From an uncultured Eubacteriales bacterium (lineage in GTDB: Bacteria; Bacillota; Clostridia; Oscillospirales; Acutalibacteraceae): a DNA stretch of 64,000 bases. A model generated the notes under the pieces. That model made no database searches and was not told the origin of the DNA. It worked only from the letters and a program-made list of their open reading frames with translations. Where the stretch lies: assembly GCA_934725425.1 (NCBI GenBank), contig CAKVAX010000001.1:343180-407179 (forward strand), read 5' to 3'. Within the stretch, counting starts at the first letter, position 1. Every line of letters begins with the position of its first letter. The translations under genes were made by a program, and so were the position numbers. This document shows, piece after piece, positions 24,986 to 34,043 of this stretch.

Positions 24986-26527
24986 TTATATAATTTTTTC
25001 GATATCTATAACTTTTTTGCAAATATCATTATAAAATTGCCTATCATGCGAAACCAAAATCAAAGTTCCTTCCCATAATTTAAGTTGCTCTTTTAATGCA
25101 TCTTTTGCCAGAACGTCCAGGTGATTGGTAGGTTCATCAAGTATAAGAAAGTTAGAATTAGTAAGCATTAATATACATAATTTAACTTTTGCTTGTTCTC
25201 CACCACTCAACAATCGTATGGGTTCCAGAACTTCCTTGCTGCTTATTGCGCACTTGGCCAGATAACTTCTTGCATCTTTTTGAGATAATTTTGGAAACTT
25301 ATCTCGGATTATTTCAAGCGGACTTAAATTATCATCTTCCCAAATGAGTTCTTGTTCAAAATATCCTAAGTGAGTGGTATCAAATGTCCACGAATAGCCT
25401 TTTACCGGAGGGATTATCCCTAATAAAGTTTTTAGCAAAGTTGATTTTCCTATACCGTTAAATCCAACGATTGCTATTTTTTCCCCATTTAAAATTTCTA
25501 AATTTATTTTTGGGAGTATTGGCTTGTTATTGTATCCTACTTCCAAATCTTTAATTATCATCGCCTTTCCTGAGCTTATAGGCATAGACTTAAAAATAAA
25601 ATGTGGTTTTTCTAACTCCTTTGGAGCGACAAGTTTATCCATTTTATCAAGAATTTTTTGTCGGCTTTTAGCCTGTCTGGCAGTTGAAGCTCTTGCTTTA
25701 TTTTTTTGAATATATGTTTCTAATTTGTTTATTTCTTTTTGTTGAGCTTTAAATTCACGTTCGTAACTGATTTTATTCATTTCTTTATTTTTAATGAACT
25801 TAGAAAAATTCCCGGAATATTTTTTTATATTATTGAACTCAATATTGCATATGCAATTAGTTATTTTATCCAAAAATTCGAAATCATGTGATATGACAAC
25901 GAATGCGTTTTTAAAGTTTTTTAGATAATCTGTAAGCCAAATTATATGATTTGTATCTAAGAAATTAGTCGGCTCGTCGAGTAACAAAACATCGGGATTT
26001 TCCAAAAGCAATTTTGCTAAAATAACTTTCGCGCGTTGACCTCCGCTTAAATTTTTAAGCTTAGAATCTATCCCAAAAGAATTTATTCCCAATCCATCCG
26101 CTACCTTTAGTATGTTACTTTCTATTTCATAAAATCCTCGATTTACAAGCAAACTTTGATAGTCCGAGGCTTTATTTAAAGTCTCTTCGCTACTATCTTC
26201 ATCCATATTTTCGTAGATTTTTTTTAGTTTATCATCAATTTCGTATAATTCATCAAATGCAGTTTTTAAATATTCAAATATAGTGATGTCTGTGTTGATT
26301 TTGGCGTGCTGATCCAAATATCCTAATTTTATCCCTCTTTGAACTCGTATTTCTCCTGCATCGGGAATGATTTTGCCGGAAAGAGAGTCAAGCAGAGTTG
26401 TCTTTCCGGCGCCGTTTTCCCCCACTATTCCCATATGTTCTCCCTTAAAGAGTTCAAAAGAAGCATTTTTATAAAGAATTTTATCTCCAAAAGAATGAGA
26501 AATGTTTATAGCCTCTAAAAGTCCCAT
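24986..26527 (-). CDS. ABC-F family ATPase
   Basis: A 513-residue protein with two ABC ATPase domains and no membrane segments, the layout of ABC-F translation factors. Walker A motifs are GENGAGKTT near residue 36 and GFNGIGKST near 356; signature motifs are LSGGQRAKV and LSGGEQAKV; both Walker B regions read LLLDEPTNFLD or LILDEPTNHLD. The inter-domain linker (about residues 240-320) is Lys-rich and coiled-coil. Such proteins act on the ribosome in translation control or target-type antibiotic protection; which applies cannot be decided here. Confidence 0.92.
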   Translation of the reverse strand: MGLLEAINISHSFGDKILYKNASFELFKGEHMGIVGENGAGKTTLLDSLSGKIIPDAGEIRVQRGIKLGYLDQHAKINTDITIFEYLKTAFDELYEIDDKLKKIYENMDEDSSEETLNKASDYQSLLVNRGFYEIESNILKVADGLGINSFGIDSKLKNLSGGQRAKVILAKLLLENPDVLLLDEPTNFLDTNHIIWLTDYLKNFKNAFVVISHDFEFLDKITNCICNIEFNNIKKYSGNFSKFIKNKEMNKISYEREFKAQQKEINKLETYIQKNKARASTARQAKSRQKILDKMDKLVAPKELEKPHFIFKSMPISSGKAMIIKDLEVGYNNKPILPKINLEILNGEKIAIVGFNGIGKSTLLKTLLGIIPPVKGYSWTFDTTHLGYFEQELIWEDDNLSPLEIIRDKFPKLSQKDARSYLAKCAISSKEVLEPIRLLSGGEQAKVKLCILMLTNSNFLILDEPTNHLDVLAKDALKEQLKLWEGTLILVSHDRQFYNDICKKVIDIEKII

Positions 26528-26539
26528 TTCGATCTCCTG

Positions 26540-27130
26540 TTAAAAATTATTTTTAAAAAATTCCGAAAACTTTTTTAGCGCCACGGCTCTGTGATTAATA
26601 CTTTCGCGAAGTTCATTATTCATTTCGGCAAATGTTTCGTTGTATCCGTCAGGCTTAAAATAGGGGCAGTAGCCAAATCCGTTAGTACCTCTGGGAGGGT
26701 AAATAAATTTTCCTTCTATATTTCCATCAAATATTTTTTCTACTACCTGACTGTCTTTTTCAAAAACAAATGCCATTGATGTACAAGCTTTAGCATTTCT
26801 GTTTTCGGTAATACATTTTTCCAGTATTTCAAAAGAGTTTTTATAACCTCCACACGCATCGGCAAACCTACCCGAAACAAGCCCGGGGAATTTGTTTAAT
26901 TCTTCCAGCTCAAATCCGGAATCATCGGCCAAAGTAGGAAGATTACAGCACCGAAAAACATTTCGAGCTTTTATTAAAGCGTTCTCGGAATATGATTTAC
27001 CGTTTTCAATCGGTTCTTCTATATTAAATTCTTTCATGCTCTTTACTTCTATATTAAGGTCGGCAAGCGCTTCTTTTATTTGAATTATTTTTCCTTCGTT
27101 GCCCGAAGCTACTACTATAGTCTTGGTCAT
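26540..27130 (-). CDS. rdgB: RdgB/HAM1 family XTP/dITP pyrophosphatase
   Basis: A 196-residue house-cleaning NTPase that removes ITP, XTP and their deoxy forms. ASGNEGKI at residues 8-15 is the nucleotide loop, DDSGFELEEL near 67 and the closing NHRAVAL near 180 are signatures. It precedes the ABC-F gene by 12 nt in the same unit. Confidence 0.94.
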   Translation of the reverse strand: MTKTIVVASGNEGKIIQIKEALADLNIEVKSMKEFNIEEPIENGKSYSENALIKARNVFRCCNLPTLADDSGFELEELNKFPGLVSGRFADACGGYKNSFEILEKCITENRNAKACTSMAFVFEKDSQVVEKIFDGNIEGKFIYPPRGTNGFGYCPYFKPDGYNETFAEMNNELRESINHRAVALKKFSEFFKNNF

Positions 27131-27204
27131 TATTAAAAACTCCTCTTTTAAGTTTGTGTTTAAATTATAACAAAATCAAAATTAAAATTCAACTTACAGC
27201 AAGA

Positions 27205-27235
27205 AACAACCACCGCAAACACTGCGGTGATTGTT
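27205..27235. terminator. Terminator after the exported AAA+ ATPase gene
   Basis: Thirteen-bp stem with one wobble-type mismatch (27205-27217 and 27223-27235), 5-nt loop, T-rich flank. Confidence 0.75.
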
Positions 27236-27260
27236 CTTTATTTTGTGATAAAGAATTGGA

Positions 27261-29135
27261 TTAACCCTTCTTTTGTTTGATAACTTCCCTTATATCATCT
27301 TTGCTTATAACTATGTCTTTAAATTGCTTAGCATCAGCTTTTTCGAGTTTATTTTGGGTAGCACACTCGACGATACGTTTAATGTCAGCACCTGTCATTC
27401 CACGGAAATCACTTACGAGATCTTCGCTGAAAGATTTTACATCCATTCCTTCTTCCAATTTGTATCCCAATAAGCAAATCGAAACTATTTCTTTTATTCC
27501 TTGTTCATTTGGAACTGAAATTTCACATTTATCTTCTAATCTGCCTGACCTTTTTACAGCCGGATCAACTTTTTCAAGATAGTTTGTTGTAGCAAGTATT
27601 ACTATTCCATCTCTTGGCTTAATAGAATCAATCTCTGCAAGCAATGCCACTGTATCCTTGCTTTCACTGGACAAAATTCTTTTAGGACCTACAGCATCTA
27701 TTTCATCTATCAATAAAATTACAATATCTTTTCCACCATGTGTCAAAGTTCTTGCTTCGTTAAATCTTGCTCTTATTTCTTCTTCGGCTTTGTCAGTGTC
27801 TTCACATTTTCTTTTGAGTGTTACTATGTCTAAATTGTGATAAGCTGCCATGGCTTTAACCAAACTGGTCTTACCTGTTCCCGGATCTCCGTAAAGAATC
27901 ATTCCTTTTGACGGAACGCCTTTATTTGTTTTCATGCATCTTTCGTGTTTTCCTATCAAGTCGTTGATTTTTTCGATGATTTCATCATTACCACCAACAA
28001 CGTCTTTTATGTTAATTTTCTTTTCTCTTAAAAGTTCAATCACTTTGCGCGGATTATGAATATCTTCAATAAATTTTTCTTTTGCTTTTTCTTTCATTAC
28101 AACATCTATGATGGCCTTTTTGCGTCCAAGATATCTATCATATCTGTTTTTCAAAAGTTTATATTCTTTTTCCACGCTGAGCTTTTCATCAATAGAATTC
28201 ATAGCTTCAGATTCTTTTTCAATCTTTTCTACTAAACCTATCAATTCGCTTTTGAATTTATTTATCATATCTTTCTGATTTTTATCAATTTCTTTAAAAT
28301 TATCAATATTAAAATTATCGTTTATTTGTTTCTTTATATCAGAAAGCTGAATGTACATATCTCCTCTGGCTTCATCGACTACTTGTTGTTCCAAATCCTT
28401 TTTTACTTTTATCATTTCATTCAGTAAATTATTTGATTTTGTCACAAATCTTTCTACGCTTTCCTTGACGGGCATGGCAGTAGCTTCCAAGTTTTTCTGA
28501 AACACCTTGATATTGTCGTGTCTGTCGCTGTCTTTTACTTTTAAGCCTTCGATTTCTTTAATAATCTTTTCTTTTAATTCTTGAAGAGAACTGACGCTTG
28601 AGGAAAATGCTTCAAAATCTGAAAAATCTTCTGCGTACATTACGATTTGATTCATGGAAGCATTCACCGATTTAACGAACTCTGCTTTCATATCCTTTAA
28701 GCAATCATCTTGAATATTTTTGATTTCTTCTGCTTTTTTCTTTGCTTCTTGTTCGTATTTTTCTTTATCTTTTTTCTTTTCTTCTTCTTCTTGTTTTAGC
28801 AATCTATTAAGCATGTGCTCAACATCTTTCAAATTTTCAATACAGTTAACAAAATTACTGTATTTAAATCTGTTGAAAGTAAAATTGTTTCTGGACTTCT
28901 TATTAACTTCTTGAAGATTATTGTCTAACTTATTTCTATTAACCATATTATTGAGCTTTGAAATATCATTTTCCAAATTCTCAAATTTCTCACTATATTC
29001 TCTGCTAATATTTCTAACTTCACTGTCGCTATATAAATGAAAAAAGCCATAATCCTCATAAGCCTGTGCGGACATTCCGCCAACCATAGAAATCAGCAAA
29101 CCACAGGCTACCAAATTTTTGAGTTTTTTGTTCAT
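27261..29135 (-). CDS. AAA+ ATPase with signal peptide and long coiled coil
   Basis: A 624-residue protein of unusual design. Residues 1-25 are a clear Sec signal peptide (KKLKN, hydrophobic core, SAQA cleavage site). Residues about 40-370 are charged, heptad-rich coiled coil including a Glu/Lys-rich block at 114-140. The C-terminal 250 residues are an intact AAA+ module: GDPGTGKT at 416-423, DEID at 477-480, sensor ATTN at 515-518 and an RSGR arginine finger at 529-532. FtsH, spastin and proteasomal ATPases are the nearest families. No protease motif follows. ATP is scarce outside cells, so export suggests action inside a host cell or a misjudged N-terminus. It is a single-gene unit between terminators. 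Confidence 0.85.
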   Translation of the reverse strand: MNKKLKNLVACGLLISMVGGMSAQAYEDYGFFHLYSDSEVRNISREYSEKFENLENDISKLNNMVNRNKLDNNLQEVNKKSRNNFTFNRFKYSNFVNCIENLKDVEHMLNRLLKQEEEEKKKDKEKYEQEAKKKAEEIKNIQDDCLKDMKAEFVKSVNASMNQIVMYAEDFSDFEAFSSSVSSLQELKEKIIKEIEGLKVKDSDRHDNIKVFQKNLEATAMPVKESVERFVTKSNNLLNEMIKVKKDLEQQVVDEARGDMYIQLSDIKKQINDNFNIDNFKEIDKNQKDMINKFKSELIGLVEKIEKESEAMNSIDEKLSVEKEYKLLKNRYDRYLGRKKAIIDVVMKEKAKEKFIEDIHNPRKVIELLREKKINIKDVVGGNDEIIEKINDLIGKHERCMKTNKGVPSKGMILYGDPGTGKTSLVKAMAAYHNLDIVTLKRKCEDTDKAEEEIRARFNEARTLTHGGKDIVILLIDEIDAVGPKRILSSESKDTVALLAEIDSIKPRDGIVILATTNYLEKVDPAVKRSGRLEDKCEISVPNEQGIKEIVSICLLGYKLEEGMDVKSFSEDLVSDFRGMTGADIKRIVECATQNKLEKADAKQFKDIVISKDDIREVIKQKKG

Positions 29136-29231
29136 ACATCTTTCCCCTTCCCTTTTAGCACAATGCTATTGTATCATTTTTTTAACGGTTAGTCAACGTC
29201 TTTTTTAAAATATTTTTATGTTTTTCAAAAC

Positions 29232-29270
29232 AAAAAAATGCCTTTCAGCCCCATAAAACTGAAAAACATT
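29232..29270 (-). terminator. Terminator after def
   Basis: On the minus strand a 12-bp imperfect stem (29270-29259 with 29248-29237) is followed by seven U residues. It separates def from the exported AAA+ ATPase gene. Confidence 0.75.
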
Positions 29271-29292
29271 TCAAAAATTTAATCTTAATAAA

Positions 29293-29730
29293 TTACACCA
29301 ATCGAGACTTAAAAAGAATTCCATCCAAGTGGTCAATTTCGTGACAAAACGCCCTTGCTTTCAAAGATTTCCCTGAGTACTGTACGTCCTCACCTTTCCT
29401 GTTTTTTGCCTTAACAGTTACAAACATCGGTCTTAAAGTAACTCCGTATTGACCGGGACAAGACAAACATCCTTCTTCCTCGCGTTGTTCTTCGCTTTTG
29501 CTCACTATTTCGGGATTGACAAGCTCTATAACTCCGTCGCCCACATCAATAACTACCACTCTTTTTAAAATTCCAACCTGCGGAGCAGCAAGACCTACGC
29601 CGCCTGCGTGTTTCATAGTTTCTATCATGTCGTCTATTAATAAAGAAAGGCGCTCATCAAATTTTTCTACTACTCTACATTTTTTATAAAGAGTAGGATC
29701 GCCTTCCATCAATATATTTCTTATTGCCAT
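29293..29730 (-). CDS. def: Peptide deformylase
   Basis: A 145-residue metalloenzyme removing the formyl group from nascent proteins. All three motifs are present: GVGLAAPQVG near residue 44, EEGCLSCPG near residue 86 with the metal Cys, and HEIDHLDG near 130 with the two metal His and the catalytic Glu. It is transcribed alone with its own terminator. Confidence 0.96.
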   Translation of the reverse strand: MAIRNILMEGDPTLYKKCRVVEKFDERLSLLIDDMIETMKHAGGVGLAAPQVGILKRVVVIDVGDGVIELVNPEIVSKSEEQREEEGCLSCPGQYGVTLRPMFVTVKAKNRKGEDVQYSGKSLKARAFCHEIDHLDGILFKSRLV

Positions 29731-29797
29731 ATTATCAACTCCCGAACAGACCTTTTATATTCTAATTATATCATTTTTTAACAATAAGTCAACACAA

Positions 29798-30745
29798 TCA
29801 AGAAGGGCGTACTCCACCGTGCTTTTTATACCAACAATCAGGCCACAGTGGGTTCTCTGCTTCTTTAATATTGTTCACATCTACGTAATCACTTTCTTCT
29901 TTGCGAATTTTCCTTGCAACAACCACCGTCCTAAAGTCTTTAAACTCATAAGAACATGTAGACAATGTGATAAGTTGGTCATTTTCATCAACATCTACCG
30001 GGAAATATATAAGCGATCTCTTTTTTACGTTTTTAACAAATTCCATAAACTTTCCTTTTCCAAAAGAAGAAATTTGATAATTAAAAATTTCTCCCTGTTC
30101 AGGCAAAGTATTGGTTTTAAAAATAGAGATAACTTTATATTTTCTTGTTTCATTTAATGTATCAAAATTTATAATGGGATTTTCTCTACAAAAATTTACG
30201 TCACTAAATTTTAAAATATTAGCAAACATCTCGCCGTTTCTCATATGGTGTCCGTGCAAAATTACGTTTTTGGAATCGGTTCCGGCGGTACAAACCGCAT
30301 CTATAAAAATGCTCCCGTACTGAGAGTACTCTTTTTTATAATTATGCGTTAAATAATAGTTTCGATCATCTTCCGAAGATTGTACAACCGGATAATTCAC
30401 CCTTGTATTGCTTATATTTATCCAAGCTTTTATGTCCGGATTTATTTTTATAAGGTCCGAAAATCTTTCTTCCTGAGATTCCTCTTTGGTATCATCATTA
30501 TCATAATAAATTTGCTGAGCTTCTTCCGCTAATTTACTTTCTTTATAGTAATCTATAACCACTATTTTCACTATCATCCACAGGCTAATCATTAAAACTA
30601 TAAAAGCTAATATTCGTATAATTTTTCTAATAATTTTAATCACTTCCTCACACAAACAAGAAGAAAGCTCATGCTCAGCTTTCTTCTTTCCGTGATTATT
30701 ATTTTTCAAATTCCGAAAAATCGTCAGATTCTTCCAGAGGTTCAC
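29798..30745 (-). CDS. srtB: Class B sortase
   Basis: A 315-residue transpeptidase that attaches surface proteins to peptidoglycan. The membrane anchor (IIRILAFIVLMISLWMIV) lies near residues 41-60. The catalytic His is in HGHHMRNGEMF, the Cys in TLSTCSYEF and the Arg in RTVVVAR. The listed GTG start would overlap the upstream gene by 47 nt and read through a perfect 12-bp hairpin (30658-30669 with 30677-30688). A GAGGAAG site near 30644-30650 lacks a good start codon after it, so the true start is uncertain. The surface protein at 684-2546, with its IPKTGD sorting signal, is the only visible candidate substrate. Confidence 0.88.
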   Translation of the reverse strand: MNLWKNLTIFRNLKNNNHGKKKAEHELSSCLCEEVIKIIRKIIRILAFIVLMISLWMIVKIVVIDYYKESKLAEEAQQIYYDNDDTKEESQEERFSDLIKINPDIKAWINISNTRVNYPVVQSSEDDRNYYLTHNYKKEYSQYGSIFIDAVCTAGTDSKNVILHGHHMRNGEMFANILKFSDVNFCRENPIINFDTLNETRKYKVISIFKTNTLPEQGEIFNYQISSFGKGKFMEFVKNVKKRSLIYFPVDVDENDQLITLSTCSYEFKDFRTVVVARKIRKEESDYVDVNNIKEAENPLWPDCWYKKHGGVRPS

Positions 30746-31112
30746 TGCAAGAATTTTTTAATTCTTTTCCGCATTTTCCGCAATAAGAATCGTTGACATT
30801 ATTTGCATTGCCACATTCTTTACACAGAACCTTATTTTTCATTTTGGCAACTTGTTTTTTAAGTTCTTCAATTTGCATATAAATACTGTCGATTCTCAAA
30901 GAAGCATTAGTGACTTCCGAAGCGCTGTCAATATGATTTTTTTCACAATTATAAACAGTTTTTCCAAGGGCTTCATATTCATTTTTTAAGTCAGATCTAA
31001 GTTCCGCCATTTTTATATTAAGCTTGGAAACATCAACAAATTGGCCCGCTTTTTCTCCCAATGCGTCTACGGCACCTTTTGCTTTAACAAAAATATCTTC
31101 AAATACTCCCAT
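30699..31112 (-). CDS. Coiled-coil protein with C-terminal zinc ribbon
   Basis: A 137-residue soluble protein. Residues about 25-92 are helical and heptad-like; residues 95-115 form a zinc ribbon with CKEC and CGKC knuckles, followed by an acidic tail. Such proteins are common and uncharacterised in Clostridia. It precedes the sortase gene, but a hairpin at its end makes co-transcription uncertain. Confidence 0.7.
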   Translation of the reverse strand: MGVFEDIFVKAKGAVDALGEKAGQFVDVSKLNIKMAELRSDLKNEYEALGKTVYNCEKNHIDSASEVTNASLRIDSIYMQIEELKKQVAKMKNKVLCKECGNANNVNDSYCGKCGKELKNSCSEPLEESDDFSEFEK

Positions 31113-31228
31113 TACAAATCATCTCCCAAAAATTCTTTTTCATTTATTATAACCAAAAAATATATAAACTTCAAATAGTAAATTTTAAAATTTACATTAC
31201 TATTATATTATCTCGAAATCTAAAATTA

Positions 31229-31849
31229 TTATTTTAAACCGGTGTTTAATAACTTTTCTTTGTATAAGGACGTAGTTAATCCGTGGCCGGGATAAATCAA
31301 ATAATCTGTTTTTAACTCATAGAGTTTTCTTAAAGAATTTAACATATCATCCCGATTTCCTGTTGCTAAATCCGTTCTGCCTACCTTTCCTCTAAACAAA
31401 GTATCCCCAGAAAACATAATATTATCCGTGCAATAGCACACACTCCCGATTGTATGACCGGGTGTAGAAATAACTTTAATCTCTTTACCATTAAAGTTCA
31501 GGACATCTCCGTCTTTAAGCAGTATATCCACATGAAAATTATTTATACCTTTTTTATAAAACTCTGAGCATAAATTGAGCGAATTATCTATCGGAAAATC
31601 TTTTTCATCTTCGCCGATCACTACTTTTGCTCCTGTTAATTTTTGATACCTTTTCACTTCCAGTATATGATCAAAATGTCCATGAGTTAAAATAATATAC
31701 TCAATACCATTTAATTTTTTTATATTTTCATCAAGTTTATCATTTATTCCTCCGGGATCAACTATTATTCCTTTGTTATTATAAGAAATCAAATAAGAAT
31801 TTGTTCTAAGAATTCCAACCGGGAATCTTTGAATCTTCAATAATTTCAC
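31229..31849 (-). CDS. Metallo-beta-lactamase fold hydrolase (glyoxalase II-like)
   Basis: A 206-residue MBL-fold enzyme. The metal motif THGHFDHI is near residue 55, a second His in STPGHTIGS near 130, Asp in FSGDTLF near 147, and the last His in YPGHG near 194. Homologues hydrolyse thioesters such as S-lactoylglutathione, but the substrate here is unknown. The start overlaps the relA stop by 4 nt, a coupled arrangement frequently seen downstream of relA. Confidence 0.85.
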   Translation of the reverse strand: MKLLKIQRFPVGILRTNSYLISYNNKGIIVDPGGINDKLDENIKKLNGIEYIILTHGHFDHILEVKRYQKLTGAKVVIGEDEKDFPIDNSLNLCSEFYKKGINNFHVDILLKDGDVLNFNGKEIKVISTPGHTIGSVCYCTDNIMFSGDTLFRGKVGRTDLATGNRDDMLNSLRKLYELKTDYLIYPGHGLTTSLYKEKLLNTGLK

Positions 31850-34041
31850 ACCCTTTTCACAGATAAAATTCCGTTTACTCTCAATAAATTATTTATTACA
31901 TATTTTATGTGTTCCAAATTTTTTATTTTTATTGTTATGAATATTAGAGCTTCGTCATTAGAAATTTTAGAATTTAAAGACGTTATTTTTAAATTCATGG
32001 CATTAATTTTACGGGTTATATCGCTCAAAAGTTCTTCTCTGTCACAGGAATTTATTTGAAGCGTTGTTTCGAAATCGGAAGAAACGTCTTTGGCCCAAGA
32101 AGACTTCAAAAGTCTATTACAAAATTCAGAGTCGCATTCATTATTAACAATATTTTTGCAATCTCGTTTATGTATTGTTACGCCATGCCCTCTTGTGACA
32201 AATCCTATAATTTTATCTCCGGGCAACGGACTGCAACATTTTGCAAACTTTATAAAGCAATCATCAATACCCTCAACAACTACTCCATCAGGGGTCGCAG
32301 AAGATTTATTAAATTCAAATTTTTCATCTTCTTTCCAAGAAGCAGATGTTTTTTGTTCTTCTTTCAAATTCTTTATGTACTCATTTTTAAGTCTGGGCAT
32401 TATTCGCCAAAGCTGTATTCCGCCGTAACCTACCGCAGCAAAGAAATCCTTTAAAGAGCCGCACGAATTTTTCTTAATAACGGGTTCCAAGAATTTTTCA
32501 AGCTGTTCTTCGGGAACATCAATTTTATGTTTTGAAAGTTCAAGTTTAAGTTCATTATATCCTTCCAAAATATTTTCTTCTCGTCTTTCACGTTTGAACC
32601 ACTGTCTTATTTTGTTTCTTGCTTCACTGGTTTTAACTATATTAAGCCAATCTCTGCTGGGACCTTTGCCGGGATCTTTGGTGCTTAGTATGTCTACTAT
32701 TTCTCCTGTTTTTAAAACGTAATTTATAGGAACGATTTTTTTATTCACTTTTGCTCCCACCATGTGATTGCCAAGTTCCGAATGAATCGCATAAGCAAAA
32801 TCAATAACTGTAGAACCCGTCGGCAAGCTTATAACATCGCCTTTGGGAGTAAGAATAAAAATTTCTTTAGGCACCAAGTCGGATTTTATATTGCAGATAA
32901 CATCTGTAATATCCTCCATATCTTTATGATTATCCAAAAGCTTTCTCACCCAGGATAAAGAGCGCATCCAAGAATTATCTTTTCCTGAAATTCCAAGTTT
33001 ATATTTCCAGTGAGCAGCTATACCGTATTCCGCGGTGCGGTGCATTTCCCAGGTTCTTATTTGAATTTCAAAGGGGATGCCTTCTTTACTGAGTACAGTA
33101 GTATGCAGAGACTGGTACATATTAGGTTTAGGGGTAGAAATATAGTCTTTGAATCGGCTGGGAATCGGCTGGAACATGTCGTGAACTATACCAAAAACAT
33201 TATAGCAATCATTAATGGTATTCACTATAATTCTTACAGCGTAAATATCATATATTTGGTCCATAGCCCTGCCTTTTATGAACATCTTTTTATATATTTC
33301 GTTGGCGCTTTTTACCCTTCCTTCGATATATACATCCGGAATAAATTTTTGAACTCTGTCCATGATTCGTTTTTTTATTAAATTTATAAATTTCTCTCGA
33401 TCATCCTTGCGCAAAGCCAAAGAATCTTCAACCTCTGCATATGCAATAGGGTCCAAACACTTTAAAGAAAGGTCTTCGAGCTCATCTTTCATGGTTCTAA
33501 TTCCCAGTCGATGGGCTATAGGAGCAAAGACTTCCATATTTTGAAGAGCTTTGTCGCGCCTCTTTTGCATGGGCATGCACTCGATAGTTCTCATATTTTG
33601 AAGTCTGTCAGCAAGCTTAACCATTATTACTCTTATATCCTGAGAAGTTGCCATAAGAATCTTTCTAACATTTTCTGCTTGTTCTTCTTCTCGGGACGAC
33701 GATGGCATTTTTCTTAATTTGGTTACACCATCAACAAGAGAGGCTATTTCTTGACCGAAATTTTTTATGATATCATCTTTTGTAATTTCGGTATCCTCAA
33801 CAACATCATGGAGTAGTGCCGCTGCAACTGTTGGAGTGTCCATTCCAAGTTCGACCAAAATATATGCGACTGAAACAGGGTGAAAAATATAATCTATTCC
33901 CGAAACTCTCTTTTGATTTTTGTGAGCTTTGCAAGCGTACTTATATGCTTTTTCAAGTATCTCAAGGTCATAATTTTTACCGCTCTTTTTTATAAGATTT
34001 AAAAGTTCCTCATAGGTATTATAATTGCGTTCGATTGACAT
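31846..34041 (-). CDS. relA: Bifunctional (p)ppGpp synthetase/hydrolase RelA/SpoT
   Basis: A 731-residue Rsh protein that makes and degrades the stringent-response alarmones. The HD hydrolase domain carries HDVVEDTE near residue 81; the synthetase domain has the RVKSANEIYKKM segment and IYDIYAVRIIV. A TGS domain (IFILTPKGDVISLP) begins near residue 397, and an ACT domain closes the protein. The intact HD motif indicates hydrolase activity as well. It is sandwiched between recJ (2-nt gap) and the MBL hydrolase (4-nt overlap). Confidence 0.95.
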   Translation of the reverse strand: MSIERNYNTYEELLNLIKKSGKNYDLEILEKAYKYACKAHKNQKRVSGIDYIFHPVSVAYILVELGMDTPTVAAALLHDVVEDTEITKDDIIKNFGQEIASLVDGVTKLRKMPSSSREEEQAENVRKILMATSQDIRVIMVKLADRLQNMRTIECMPMQKRRDKALQNMEVFAPIAHRLGIRTMKDELEDLSLKCLDPIAYAEVEDSLALRKDDREKFINLIKKRIMDRVQKFIPDVYIEGRVKSANEIYKKMFIKGRAMDQIYDIYAVRIIVNTINDCYNVFGIVHDMFQPIPSRFKDYISTPKPNMYQSLHTTVLSKEGIPFEIQIRTWEMHRTAEYGIAAHWKYKLGISGKDNSWMRSLSWVRKLLDNHKDMEDITDVICNIKSDLVPKEIFILTPKGDVISLPTGSTVIDFAYAIHSELGNHMVGAKVNKKIVPINYVLKTGEIVDILSTKDPGKGPSRDWLNIVKTSEARNKIRQWFKRERREENILEGYNELKLELSKHKIDVPEEQLEKFLEPVIKKNSCGSLKDFFAAVGYGGIQLWRIMPRLKNEYIKNLKEEQKTSASWKEDEKFEFNKSSATPDGVVVEGIDDCFIKFAKCCSPLPGDKIIGFVTRGHGVTIHKRDCKNIVNNECDSEFCNRLLKSSWAKDVSSDFETTLQINSCDREELLSDITRKINAMNLKITSLNSKISNDEALIFITIKIKNLEHIKYVINNLLRVNGILSVKRV

Positions 34042-34043
34042 AA

